Assembly (NCBI GenBank): GCA_003214195.1
Contig: QCLY01000016.1
Coordinates: 1-35,282 of the forward strand
Source of the DNA: Prochlorococcus sp. AG-418-G23
GTDB taxonomy: Bacteria; Cyanobacteriota; Cyanobacteriia; PCC-6307; Cyanobiaceae
DNA length: 35,282 bases
Reading direction: 5' to 3'
Below are positions 18,245 through 26,187 of this stretch, piece by piece (position 1 is the stretch's first letter; every line of letters begins with the position of its first letter). A program made the translations under genes and the position numbers. The notes below the pieces were generated by a model. The model was not told where the DNA came from, did not search any database, and saw only the letters and a list, made by a program, of their open reading frames with translations.

Positions 18245-19312
18245 ATGACGACATCATCAAATAATTCTGCTTTAGAAAAGACATCAGACTTACATGTTGT
18301 TGAAACACGTCCATTAATACCTCCAAGCAGATTACATAATGATATACCTTTAGATCGCTCCTCTGCTAATACAGTATCTAAAACAAGAAAATCGATACAA
18401 AATATTTTGCATCATAATGATCATAAGCTTTTAGTCATTGTTGGTCCATGTTCAATTCATGATCTTGAGGCGGCAAAAGAATATTCAAAGTATATTCAAA
18501 ACTTTCGAGAAATTTATAAAGATAAATTAGAAATAATCATGAGAGTTTATTTTGAGAAACCAAGAACAACTATTGGTTGGAAGGGATTGATAAATGATCC
18601 TCATCTAGATAATTCTTATGATATTAATACTGGTTTAAGAAGGGCAAGAAGTTTGCTTTCATATTTAGCAACTCGTGGGATTCCTTCTGCTACAGAATTA
18701 CTAGATCCAATTGTTCCGCAATATATTGCCGATTTAATAAGTTGGACAGCTATAGGCGCGCGTACTACTGAAAGTCAGACTCATCGGGAAATGGCATCAG
18801 GATTATCAATGCCAATTGGGTTTAAAAATGGTACAGATGGTTCTTTTACTACTGCAATAAATGCAATGCAGTCAGCTTCCAAATCGCATCATTTCTTAGG
18901 TGTAAATGAAAACGGAATGGCTTCTATTGTTAATACAACAGGTAATCCAGATGGACATATAGTTTTAAGAGGCGGTTCAAAAGGCCCAAATTTTGAAAGG
19001 GAACATGTTAAAAGGATTTCCTCTGAATTGCAGCAATCTAATTTACCTCATAAAGTGATGATTGATTGTAGTCATGGAAATTCCAATAAAGATTTCCGAA
19101 AACAGTCTGAAGTATTAAAAAATATAGCTTATCAAATTAGCAATGGTGAAAAAAATATTTTAGGAGTTATGCTCGAAAGTCATTTGAAGGAGGGGAATCA
19201 AAAACTTTTAAAAAGAGAGGATCTCCAGTTTGGCAGAAGCATTACAGATGCATGCATAGATATAGAAACAACAAAAGAATTACTCGCTATTTTATACAAT
19301 TCAATTAGCTAG
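18245..19312 (+). CDS. aroG: 3-deoxy-7-phosphoheptulonate (DAHP) synthase, class I
   Basis: Condenses phosphoenolpyruvate and erythrose 4-phosphate to DAHP, the entry to aromatic amino acids and chorismate. The 355 residues and the motifs are those of the AroF/G/H type: GPCSIHD (67-73), EKPRTTIGWKG (104-114), GARTTESQTHREMASG (near 177-192), FKNGTDGS and DCSHGNSNKD near 280. The N-terminal 40 residues, including RPLIPPSRL, correspond to the feedback-inhibitor region of this class, so regulation by tyrosine or phenylalanine is likely; which one cannot be read here, and the symbol aroG is used for the class only (aroF or aroH are equally possible). No Shine-Dalgarno. It is divergent from acnB, and its stop overlaps the end of the opposing phytol-kinase-like gene by eight bases. 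Confidence 0.95.
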   Translation: MTTSSNNSALEKTSDLHVVETRPLIPPSRLHNDIPLDRSSANTVSKTRKSIQNILHHNDHKLLVIVGPCSIHDLEAAKEYSKYIQNFREIYKDKLEIIMRVYFEKPRTTIGWKGLINDPHLDNSYDINTGLRRARSLLSYLATRGIPSATELLDPIVPQYIADLISWTAIGARTTESQTHREMASGLSMPIGFKNGTDGSFTTAINAMQSASKSHHFLGVNENGMASIVNTTGNPDGHIVLRGGSKGPNFEREHVKRISSELQQSNLPHKVMIDCSHGNSNKDFRKQSEVLKNIAYQISNGEKNILGVMLESHLKEGNQKLLKREDLQFGRSITDACIDIETTKELLAILYNSIS

Positions 19313-19946
19313 TTATAAAAAAGTTAAAAAATAATGCTGAAGAAATTGGAACAATGAAATTATCTATTCCTAAAACACTAAATTGTTCGAACAAAGTCGC
19401 AAAAATAGCTATTGTAAAATAATTTAAATTTAAACTATTTTGCTGGGTATATCCTATTGAGAAAACTACTATCAAACTTGTTAAAAACATAGTCATAGTT
19501 CCAAATAAAGATTTTTCTTGTTGAAAAAAAATCCAACTCTTTGAGTTAAAGTTTTTGCCTATTAAACCAGCTAATCCGTCTCCAAAAGTCATTATAAAAA
19601 ATCCAGTAATTAAAGCATATGGATCTTTATCCCAGAAAAGAGCAATTAAAATAAATAAGCTTAGACAATAGAATAATGTTCCGTAACTTTTTCTTTCAAC
19701 ATCTTCAATTGTTGGAAACAATCTAACGAAGTAATTTATAAGAACTATTAATGAAACAATTCCCGTAAAGATAAGAACTGAAGTTTGATCAATTCTTAAA
19801 TATTGTGCAATTGGCAGTAAAGGTCCTATTCCAATATGTATTATTTTTCTGATAATTTCTTTCTTATTTTTATTAAATTTTTTAAATAATATTGATATTA
19901 AAAAAATTGCAAACAAATATATCAAAATAACTGCAAATTTTATCAA
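19305..19946 (-). CDS. Phytol/dolichol kinase-type membrane protein (VTE5-like)
   Basis: Polytopic membrane protein, 213 residues with about six hydrophobic segments. It shows the pattern of the CTP-dependent phytol/dolichol kinase family: RKIIH (33-37), GDGLAGLIGK (122-131) and EKSLFGTMTMF (144-154, the K-S-x-x-G-T motif). In cyanobacteria and plants such enzymes phosphorylate phytol released from chlorophyll, for reuse in tocopherol, chlorophyll or phylloquinone synthesis. Family membership is good; phytol as substrate is inference from the phototroph setting. It starts five bases after the sigma-factor stop, so both should share one transcript. The last eight bases overlap the stop end of the DAHP synthase gene on the other strand. 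Confidence 0.8.
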   Translation of the reverse strand: MIKFAVILIYLFAIFLISILFKKFNKNKKEIIRKIIHIGIGPLLPIAQYLRIDQTSVLIFTGIVSLIVLINYFVRLFPTIEDVERKSYGTLFYCLSLFILIALFWDKDPYALITGFFIMTFGDGLAGLIGKNFNSKSWIFFQQEKSLFGTMTMFLTSLIVVFSIGYTQQNSLNLNYFTIAIFATLFEQFSVLGIDNFIVPISSALFFNFFITS

Positions 19947-19951
19947 TTTGA

Positions 19952-20971
19952 TTAAGCTGCTTTTTGATGAGTTGTCATTACTCTGAGTTTTAATATAGCT
20001 TTAGCTTCTAATTGCCTTACTCTTTCTCGCGAAACGTTAATCTGCCTTCCTATTTCTGCTAGTGTTAATGGTTCTTCACCATCTAGTCCAAACCTTAGTC
20101 TCATAATTTTTTGTTCTCTCTCATTTAATTGAGAAAGCCAGGTTCCTAAATGTTCTTTTTGAATTGTTCTATCCATTCCCTCCATAGGTTCTTCACAGTT
20201 TGGATCAGGTATTAGTTCGCCCAATGTGCTTCGGTCTTCTTCACCTCTTGCGTGAGCATCTAGGGAGGCACAAGGAGCACTTTGAGAAATTAAGTCTTCT
20301 AAATCTTTTTGCTCAATTCCCATTTCAGTTGCCATTTCTAATCGGGTAGGTTGTCTACCAAATTTATGAGATAATTCTCTAGAAACCCTCCTCATTTTTG
20401 ATAGTTTTTCACTGATGTGAATAGGCAAACGGATTGTTCTTGCACTGTTATCAATAGCCCTAGTCATTCCTTGTCTAATCCACCAGTAAGCGTAAGTTGA
20501 GAATTTATATCCCATGGCTGGATCAAATTTATCTACAGCTCTTTCAAGACCAATAGCACCTTCCTGAACAAGGTCCAACAATTCTAGTCCCTGGTTTTGG
20601 TATTTTTTTGCAACAGAGACGACTAGTCTTAGATTAGCTGCCATCATTCTATCTCTAGCTCTTTTGCCAATCTTAATTTGATAAAGATTGCGTCTTGTTC
20701 TATTAGTTTCAGGAATTTCTAACAATTTTTTCATGTTCTGAACATGATGAGCCAACTCTATTTCTTCTGCAGGAGTTAGAAGAGGGACTCTGCCAATACT
20801 ACTTAAGTAATGTCCAATAGAATCTGAAGCAAGTCTGCCAGATTTTTTTTGGCCTTGTTTTGACGTTAGACTAGATTTTGTTTTGCGAGGCTTGCTCGCG
20901 GTGTTTGGTAATCTTGGCTCATCAAAATTATTATCTGAAGAGCTCTTTGCAGATTCCAGAGGGATCCCCAT
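19952..20971 (-). CDS. RNA polymerase sigma-70 factor, group 2 type
   Basis: Directs RNA polymerase to promoters. From the ATG at 20971 there are 339 residues. A basic, serine-rich N-terminal leader of about 50 residues is followed by region 1.2 (SIGHYLSSIGRVPLLTPAEE), region 2 (AANLRLVVSVAKKYQNQGLE, then LDLVQEGAIGLERAVDKFDP and YKFSTYAYWWIRQGMTRAI), region 3 and region 4.2 with its helix-turn-helix (TLAEIGRQINVSRERVRQLE, about 305-325). The long region 1.1 and insert of a primary RpoD are missing, so a group 2 (nonessential, RpoD-like) factor is the best fit. A GTG at 20974 could also start it, but the ATG is better spaced from the AGGAGG at 20980-20985. It leads a pair with the phytol-kinase-like gene. 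Confidence 0.95.
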   Translation of the reverse strand: MGIPLESAKSSSDNNFDEPRLPNTASKPRKTKSSLTSKQGQKKSGRLASDSIGHYLSSIGRVPLLTPAEEIELAHHVQNMKKLLEIPETNRTRRNLYQIKIGKRARDRMMAANLRLVVSVAKKYQNQGLELLDLVQEGAIGLERAVDKFDPAMGYKFSTYAYWWIRQGMTRAIDNSARTIRLPIHISEKLSKMRRVSRELSHKFGRQPTRLEMATEMGIEQKDLEDLISQSAPCASLDAHARGEEDRSTLGELIPDPNCEEPMEGMDRTIQKEHLGTWLSQLNEREQKIMRLRFGLDGEEPLTLAEIGRQINVSRERVRQLEAKAILKLRVMTTHQKAA

Positions 20972-20979
20972 CACCCTGG

Positions 20980-20985
20980 CCTCCT
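20980..20985 (-). promoter_or_regulatory. Strong Shine-Dalgarno of the sigma-factor gene
   Basis: AGGAGG on the minus strand, eight bases before the ATG at 20971 and five before a GTG at 20974. The eight-base spacing favours the ATG. The gap 20975-21179 behind it is 205 bases, AT-rich, and must hold the promoter of this gene and the end of the ppk transcript; I see no hairpin terminator and no small gene there. Confidence 0.7.
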
Positions 20986-21179
20986 AAATAATGGATTTTT
21001 TAAAAAGCTAGCACTGAAATTGAAATAAAAACTACTTTTACTTTGAAACTTTAAAGACAAAAATCTTCTTTTAAAGGATAATTCGTCGACATCTCTTGCT
21101 ATATAAGGGTTTTATAAAAATAAAAAAAATTTTAAATATTAAGTATTTTTTTTAAATGTTATAAAAGTCAATATTTTTC

Positions 21180-23258
21180 TTATTTTCCTATTAGGTCTAT
21201 TTGCGAACGATTATTTGCTGCATCTAATGCATATTTTGCATAAGAGCCATCATTTTTCATTATCCAAGAAAAGTAATCATCTTCAATATATGTACATAAA
21301 AGCGCTTTTATTTGAGATTTTAATCCAGAATCTTCTATAGGAGTAACAGCCTCTATTCTTCTATCAAGGTTTCTTCTCATCCAATCAGCACTTCCAATAA
21401 ATACTTCGTTATTATTGTCATTATAAAACCAAAAAATTCTTGAATGTTCAAGAAAATGTCCAATAATGCTCTTGACTTTAATATTTTCACTAAGATTTTT
21501 TCTTTGAGGATATAGGCAACAAACGCCTCTAATGATGAGACTTATTTTTACACCTGCGTCAGAAGCTAAATAAAGTAGTTTAATTATTTCTGGGTCCACT
21601 AAAGAATTCATTTTTGCAATTATTTCAGCTTTTTTACCCTGTTCTGCATTTTTAATTTCTCTCTTTATGAGAAATATAAATTTTTCTCTCATTGATGAAG
21701 GAGAAACTAATAATTTTTGAAAACTTTTTTGTTTGGAAAAACCTGATAAGTAATTAAATAGCTCGAGTAAATCTGATGCGATATCAGGATCCGTTGATAG
21801 TAATCCTAAATCTGTATAAAACTTTGAAGTATTAGAGTTATAGTTTCCTGTGCCAATATGGAAATAATTTCTTAATCGTCCTTTTTCTTTTCGAACTATT
21901 AAAGCTATTTTTGTATGAGTTTTAAATCCTATGATTCCGTATACAACATGAACTCCAGCTTGTTCAAGTTGTTTAGCCCATTGAATATTATTATCTTCAT
22001 CAAATCTTGCTTTTAGTTCAACAAGAGTCATAACTTCTTTCCCATTTTCTGCAGCTCTCATTAAAGCCTCGATAATGGGAGAATCCTTTGAAACTCGATA
22101 CAAAGTTATTTTTATAGCCATCACAAGTGGATCATTAGCTGCTTTATTAATAAATTCTTCTACTGAAGTTTTAAATAAGTCGTATGGATGATGCAGCAGA
22201 ATATCTTTTTTCCTCAATATGTTGAAAATAGAATTGAAGTTTTTGTTTGATGGCGAATCTAAATTTCTTAATTGGAGGTGAGTTCTACCAATTAGCAGAT
22301 TTTCTTTTAAATCATCTCTATTAATTTTTGTTAGTTGGTTTAAATCGTCAAGGCCTAATAAACTTTTGCAAAAGTATATATATTCTTCTTGTATTGATAT
22401 ACTTTCAATGAGTAATTTTAGAATGTTTTTTGGCATATCTGATTCAACTTCTAATCTAACTACGTCCCCGCCTAATCTTCGCTTCTGCAAACTTTGTTCA
22501 ACTGCTAAAAGAAGATCATCAGCTTCAAGTTCTTTTAATTCTAAATCTGCATCCCTTGTCACTCTAAAAAAAGAGTAATTTATACATTCCATTCCGTTGA
22601 ATAAAGAATTTATATTATTCCCAATTAAATCCTCAACACTTATGAAAAAGTGAGATTTTTCATCACTACTTTGAATAATTTCATTGGGAATTTGTATAAA
22701 TCTATTTATATTTTTTGTTGGTATTTTTACTCTGACAAACTGATTTTTAGTATCCTCCCCATCATTTATTAGAGCTGCCAAATTTAGGCTTAAATTACTT
22801 ATAAATGGGAATGGATGTGCTGGATCAACAACTAGTGGAGTTAATAAAGGGAAAATAGATGAATTAAAGAAGTTATTACACCAATTTCTTTGATTTTCAC
22901 TTAGGTCCTTATATTTTTTTAAAATCACACCTTTTTCTTGTAATTCATTATTTAATTCATTATTTACATAGGTTTCTTGAAGAGTGGTTAATTTTTTTAC
23001 TTCTTTGTTAATTTTTTCTAATTGCTCTTTTGGTGTAAGTCCATCAATACTTTTTTTTGTAATTCCTGCTTCAACCTGAGCCTTTAATGAAGCTACCCTT
23101 ACCATAAAAAATTCATCTAGATTATTACTAAAAATTGAACAAAATTTTACTTTATCTAGGATTTTGTACTCCTTTTCCATACCAGTTAGGAGTACTCTTT
23201 TATTGAATTCAATCCAACTTAATTCTCTATTAATAAAAACATCAACCTGGCTTTTCAT
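21180..23258 (-). CDS. ppk: Polyphosphate kinase (PPK1)
   Basis: Reversibly polymerises the gamma-phosphate of ATP into polyphosphate, a phosphate and energy store. The 692 residues match PPK1. The N domain begins INRELSWIEFNKRVL (9-23), followed by the head domain and two phospholipase-D-like catalytic domains. The phosphorylated histidine lies in FHIGTGNYNSNTSKFY (near residue 466). The second catalytic histidine is in LEHSRIFWFYN (near 605), and GSADWMRRNLDRRIE follows near 625-640. The ATG overlaps the stop of the upstream MFS gene by one base (TAATG), so translation is probably coupled. Downstream is the 205-base gap before the sigma factor. Confidence 0.97.
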   Translation of the reverse strand: MKSQVDVFINRELSWIEFNKRVLLTGMEKEYKILDKVKFCSIFSNNLDEFFMVRVASLKAQVEAGITKKSIDGLTPKEQLEKINKEVKKLTTLQETYVNNELNNELQEKGVILKKYKDLSENQRNWCNNFFNSSIFPLLTPLVVDPAHPFPFISNLSLNLAALINDGEDTKNQFVRVKIPTKNINRFIQIPNEIIQSSDEKSHFFISVEDLIGNNINSLFNGMECINYSFFRVTRDADLELKELEADDLLLAVEQSLQKRRLGGDVVRLEVESDMPKNILKLLIESISIQEEYIYFCKSLLGLDDLNQLTKINRDDLKENLLIGRTHLQLRNLDSPSNKNFNSIFNILRKKDILLHHPYDLFKTSVEEFINKAANDPLVMAIKITLYRVSKDSPIIEALMRAAENGKEVMTLVELKARFDEDNNIQWAKQLEQAGVHVVYGIIGFKTHTKIALIVRKEKGRLRNYFHIGTGNYNSNTSKFYTDLGLLSTDPDIASDLLELFNYLSGFSKQKSFQKLLVSPSSMREKFIFLIKREIKNAEQGKKAEIIAKMNSLVDPEIIKLLYLASDAGVKISLIIRGVCCLYPQRKNLSENIKVKSIIGHFLEHSRIFWFYNDNNNEVFIGSADWMRRNLDRRIEAVTPIEDSGLKSQIKALLCTYIEDDYFSWIMKNDGSYAKYALDAANNRSQIDLIGK

Positions 23259-24541
23259 TAAGATACTTTTGAATTTTGATTGTTAAAAGAATTATTATTT
23301 TTACCCTCTGCAATAAGGTATATCATGAAAATTAAGATAACGGAACCTGCTATAAAAGGTGATTTTGGACCAAAACTATCATAAACCCTTCCGGCCATTG
23401 CAATTCCTAAAACCCCTCCAAGACTCTGTAGACCCTGAAGGTTACTTAAAATTGATCCTTGTTTATCAACATCTAATTTCTTTGATATAAGTGCTCTTAA
23501 AGTGGGCGTAATTAATCCTGCCCCAACGGCTAAAAATGAAACAGCTGAATAAATATTAATACTTGCATTTTCTATTGGAGCAGTTATTAAAAGAGCACAC
23601 GCCAGAAGTATAAAGCCTGATCCGATAAGTGTTAATCGCATTTCGCCAAATTGCTTTACCAGAGGCCCAATTAATCCTCCCTGAACGATAATCGCAATGA
23701 TTCCCACTACAACAAGAGTTCCGCTTGATGCTTTAGTCGTCCAATTTAAAGATTCTTGGAGGAAAAATATAAGGATATTAGTCAATCCAGTAAAAGCAAT
23801 AAAGTAAATAAAAAAAGCTAATGATAATTTTTTAATTTTTTCTTCTTTGAAAACTGTAAATAGAGCTTTTATAGGGTTTTTTAAAGTGTTTTTTGATTTA
23901 TTTATTTCACTATTAGGCTTTGTTTCTGGTAAGTAAAAAAATACAAGGAAAAAATTTATTATTGGAATGATTGAGGCTATCAAAACTGGAATAATAAAAT
24001 TATTATTTGTATTTTTTGCAAAAATTACAACAAATATATTACCTAAGAAAAAACTTAAACCAAATGCTACACCAATAAGACCAAATGTTTTTGCTCTTTT
24101 TTCAGGACTTGAAATATCTGCAAGAATTGTTGTTGCAGTAGCTGCAGTCCCCCCACTTAAACCGTCAATTAGTCTTGCTAAAAATAATAAAAATAGCGGG
24201 ATAGTGGCTATTGAATTAGACCAATTAAAAAGAACTGTAAAGGATAATATTGATATTCCTATTACTGAACCAGTAATACAAAAAAGAGTGACAGGTCTTC
24301 TTCCATATCTATCACTCATAAGTCCTATAAAAGGAGAAGCTGTAAATTGGGCTAATTGGTAAGTGCATGATAATAAACCATATGTACTTGCTTTAGAGTC
24401 AAAAAGTAAAACAAAAGAGGGTAAAATGGGTAAGAGTATACTTTCACTTAAACGATCATTTAGAAGAGTTATAAACGCACTAAGGAGAGTAAATTTTTTA
24501 TTTGGTTTTAATAAACTTTCTTTCACAATATTTACCTTCAT
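23258..24541 (-). CDS. Major facilitator superfamily transporter (drug:H+ antiporter type)
   Basis: Membrane protein of 427 residues with about twelve hydrophobic segments. Motif A of the superfamily is clear in the loop between helices 2 and 3: GLMSDRYGRRPV (about residues 78-89). The second half has a related but degenerate loop (GPLVKQFGEMRLTLIG). The N-terminal pattern LNDRLSESILLPILPSFV and GGVLGIAMAGRVYDSFGP near the end resemble TetA-like efflux proteins of the DHA1 group. The substrate cannot be told from sequence. The stop overlaps the ppk start by one base, which suggests cotranscription, but this does not prove a phosphate link. Its ATG at 24541 is only 30 bases from the divergent cobA start. 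Confidence 0.88.
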   Translation of the reverse strand: MKVNIVKESLLKPNKKFTLLSAFITLLNDRLSESILLPILPSFVLLFDSKASTYGLLSCTYQLAQFTASPFIGLMSDRYGRRPVTLFCITGSVIGISILSFTVLFNWSNSIATIPLFLLFLARLIDGLSGGTAATATTILADISSPEKRAKTFGLIGVAFGLSFFLGNIFVVIFAKNTNNNFIIPVLIASIIPIINFFLVFFYLPETKPNSEINKSKNTLKNPIKALFTVFKEEKIKKLSLAFFIYFIAFTGLTNILIFFLQESLNWTTKASSGTLVVVGIIAIIVQGGLIGPLVKQFGEMRLTLIGSGFILLACALLITAPIENASINIYSAVSFLAVGAGLITPTLRALISKKLDVDKQGSILSNLQGLQSLGGVLGIAMAGRVYDSFGPKSPFIAGSVILIFMIYLIAEGKNNNSFNNQNSKVS

Positions 24542-24571
24542 TGCGATTAACTTTTACTACCATACTTGTTA

Positions 24572-25387
24572 ATGGAGATTATTGTGCCCGGCATTGTTTA
24601 TTTAGTTGGAGCAGGTCCTGGTGACCCTGAGCTTTTGACTCTTAAAGCTTTACGCCTAATAAAAAATTGTGATGCATTAGTGCATGATGCTTTAATTCCA
24701 GATGAAATAACTAAAGAGGCAGGAAAAAATACAGAAATTTTCCATGTAGGCAAAAGAGCTGGGAAGTGTTCTGTACCTCAGGCCGAAACTAATGATCTTA
24801 TTTTGAAATTAGCAAAAGAAGGCAAAAATGTTGTAAGGCTTAAAGGGGGAGATCCATTCGTTTTTTCTAGAGGTGGTGAAGAGGTATCGATTTTAGAAAA
24901 AAATGGAATTTCAGTTGAAATCGTTCCTGGTATTACTTCTGGGATAGCTGCCCCCACATATTGTGGTATTCCACTAACTCATAGAGATGCTGCGAGTTCA
25001 GTAACCTTTGTTACTGGACATGAGCGTGTAGATAAGGAAAAAAAGACAGTGAATTGGAGAGATTTAGCTAAATCATCAGATAGCTTAGTAATTTTTATGG
25101 GTATAAAAAATATTGAATTTATTGTAGAAGAATTAATTCTAGGTGGTTTAGATAAGAATACTAAGTGCGCTGTTATTCAAGAAGCTACTTTAAAAAATCA
25201 AAAATGTTTGATAGAGAAATTAGATAATCTTCCAGATAAAATCCAAGAGAAAGAATTTTTAGCTCCATCAATTATAATCATTGGAAAAATTGTTGAATTC
25301 AAGACTAATAATAATATAACTAAAGTATCTGATGTCTATTTACCAGATATTAATAAAGTTCAACTATATAATAAATCCCAAAAGTAA
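24572..25387 (+). CDS. cobA: Uroporphyrinogen-III C-methyltransferase
   Basis: S-adenosylmethionine-dependent methylation of uroporphyrinogen III at C2 and C7 to precorrin-2, the branch to siroheme and cobalamin. From the ATG at 24572 there are 271 residues, a stand-alone SUMT rather than a CysG fusion. Motifs: YLVGAGPGDPELLTLKAL (10-27), VVRLKGGDPFVFSRGGEE near 88-105, and the segment VPGITSGIAAPTYCGIPLTH. A TTG at 24566 could add two residues. There is no room for a cobalamin riboswitch in the 30-base divergent gap to the MFS gene. The 3' end overlaps the end of pabC by 28 bases on the opposite strand. Confidence 0.94.
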   Translation: MEIIVPGIVYLVGAGPGDPELLTLKALRLIKNCDALVHDALIPDEITKEAGKNTEIFHVGKRAGKCSVPQAETNDLILKLAKEGKNVVRLKGGDPFVFSRGGEEVSILEKNGISVEIVPGITSGIAAPTYCGIPLTHRDAASSVTFVTGHERVDKEKKTVNWRDLAKSSDSLVIFMGIKNIEFIVEELILGGLDKNTKCAVIQEATLKNQKCLIEKLDNLPDKIQEKEFLAPSIIIIGKIVEFKTNNNITKVSDVYLPDINKVQLYNKSQK

Positions 25388-26187
25388 ATTGGATCGAATT
25401 TAGGTTTAAGCTGTAAATCATTAACTTGATTAATTTGTCTGCAAGATAAGCTATTAATTGCAACTATTATGTCATCATTTTGAAATTCTGGAGGAATTAA
25501 TTCTTCTTTTACAATTTTCAATTTTAAAGCTTTAGAAACCATAATCCCCTCTAAACAGCCGCTCTCTTTTCTAGGAGTTATCCATTGATTATTTCTTTTA
25601 ATTAGAAGATTAAATGTACTCCCACAACAAAGTTCACCTGATGTATTCAAAAGGATAGAATCATCAAATGATTTTTCATTGGCTTCTGTCAAAACTTGGA
25701 TTGCCTGATTATATGCAAATGTTTTGCATTTACTTATAAGACTGAATTCATTTATTTTTTCCGTTTGACTAATGCAAACGCTTATCGGATTAAAATTTGG
25801 TTTGATTCTATAGAACTCAAGCCATAAATTATCCAAATCTTTTGTCTCTGAAGTGCTATCTATTGTTAGTGTTCGACCTTCATTAGTTCCTCGACTATAG
25901 TTTATTCTTACTGAAGCAAATTGATCATTTTTAAGCGATAACTTTTTAATTCCATCGTGAATAAGTTGTTTCAAAATTAATTTATTTATTTTGAGATTAA
26001 TATTTAAAATTTTGCTACTTTTTTCTAATCTTTTCAGATGTTCATCAAATAAAATGGGTTTGTTTTCTTTTATCAAAATGGTTTCAAATATACCATCAGC
26101 AAATTTTAATCCTCTATTATTAGCAGCAATAAATATTCTATCAATATCCAACCATTGATCTTTTTGCCAGCCTAATGTTTTAATCAT
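25360..26187 (-). CDS. pabC: Aminotransferase class IV, probable 4-amino-4-deoxychorismate lyase
   Basis: PLP enzyme that would release pyruvate from aminodeoxychorismate to give 4-aminobenzoate for folate. The 275 residues show the class IV fold: FADGIFETILIKENKPILFD (29-48), catalytic lysine Lys155 in SKCKTFAYNQ, and the C-terminal segment SGCLEGIMVSKAL. The segment GELCCGSTFNLL (184-195) aligns with G-x-V-x-E-x-x-x-x-N in relatives, but the conserved glutamate that contacts the PLP ring nitrogen is Cys188 here. Assignment to PabC rather than a branched-chain or D-alanine enzyme rests mainly on its place directly after pabB, whose stop overlaps this start by four bases (ATGA). The end overlaps cobA by 28 bases, tail to tail. 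Confidence 0.8.
   Translation of the reverse strand: MIKTLGWQKDQWLDIDRIFIAANNRGLKFADGIFETILIKENKPILFDEHLKRLEKSSKILNINLKINKLILKQLIHDGIKKLSLKNDQFASVRINYSRGTNEGRTLTIDSTSETKDLDNLWLEFYRIKPNFNPISVCISQTEKINEFSLISKCKTFAYNQAIQVLTEANEKSFDDSILLNTSGELCCGSTFNLLIKRNNQWITPRKESGCLEGIMVSKALKLKIVKEELIPPEFQNDDIIVAINSLSCRQINQVNDLQLKPKFDPIYFWDLLYS

Noticed and set aside
20975-21179. Small RNA or small gene in the 205-base gap between ppk and the sigma factor
   Set aside because: No GC-containing hairpin with T tract, no coding frame of useful length; only AT-rich sequence.
23967-24362. 131-residue open frame on the + strand
   Set aside because: It lies entirely antisense to the MFS gene, has no family likeness and no ribosome site; a shadow of the real gene.
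24542-24571. Possible cobalamin riboswitch before cobA
   Set aside because: Only 30 bases separate the divergent starts of cobA and the MFS gene.
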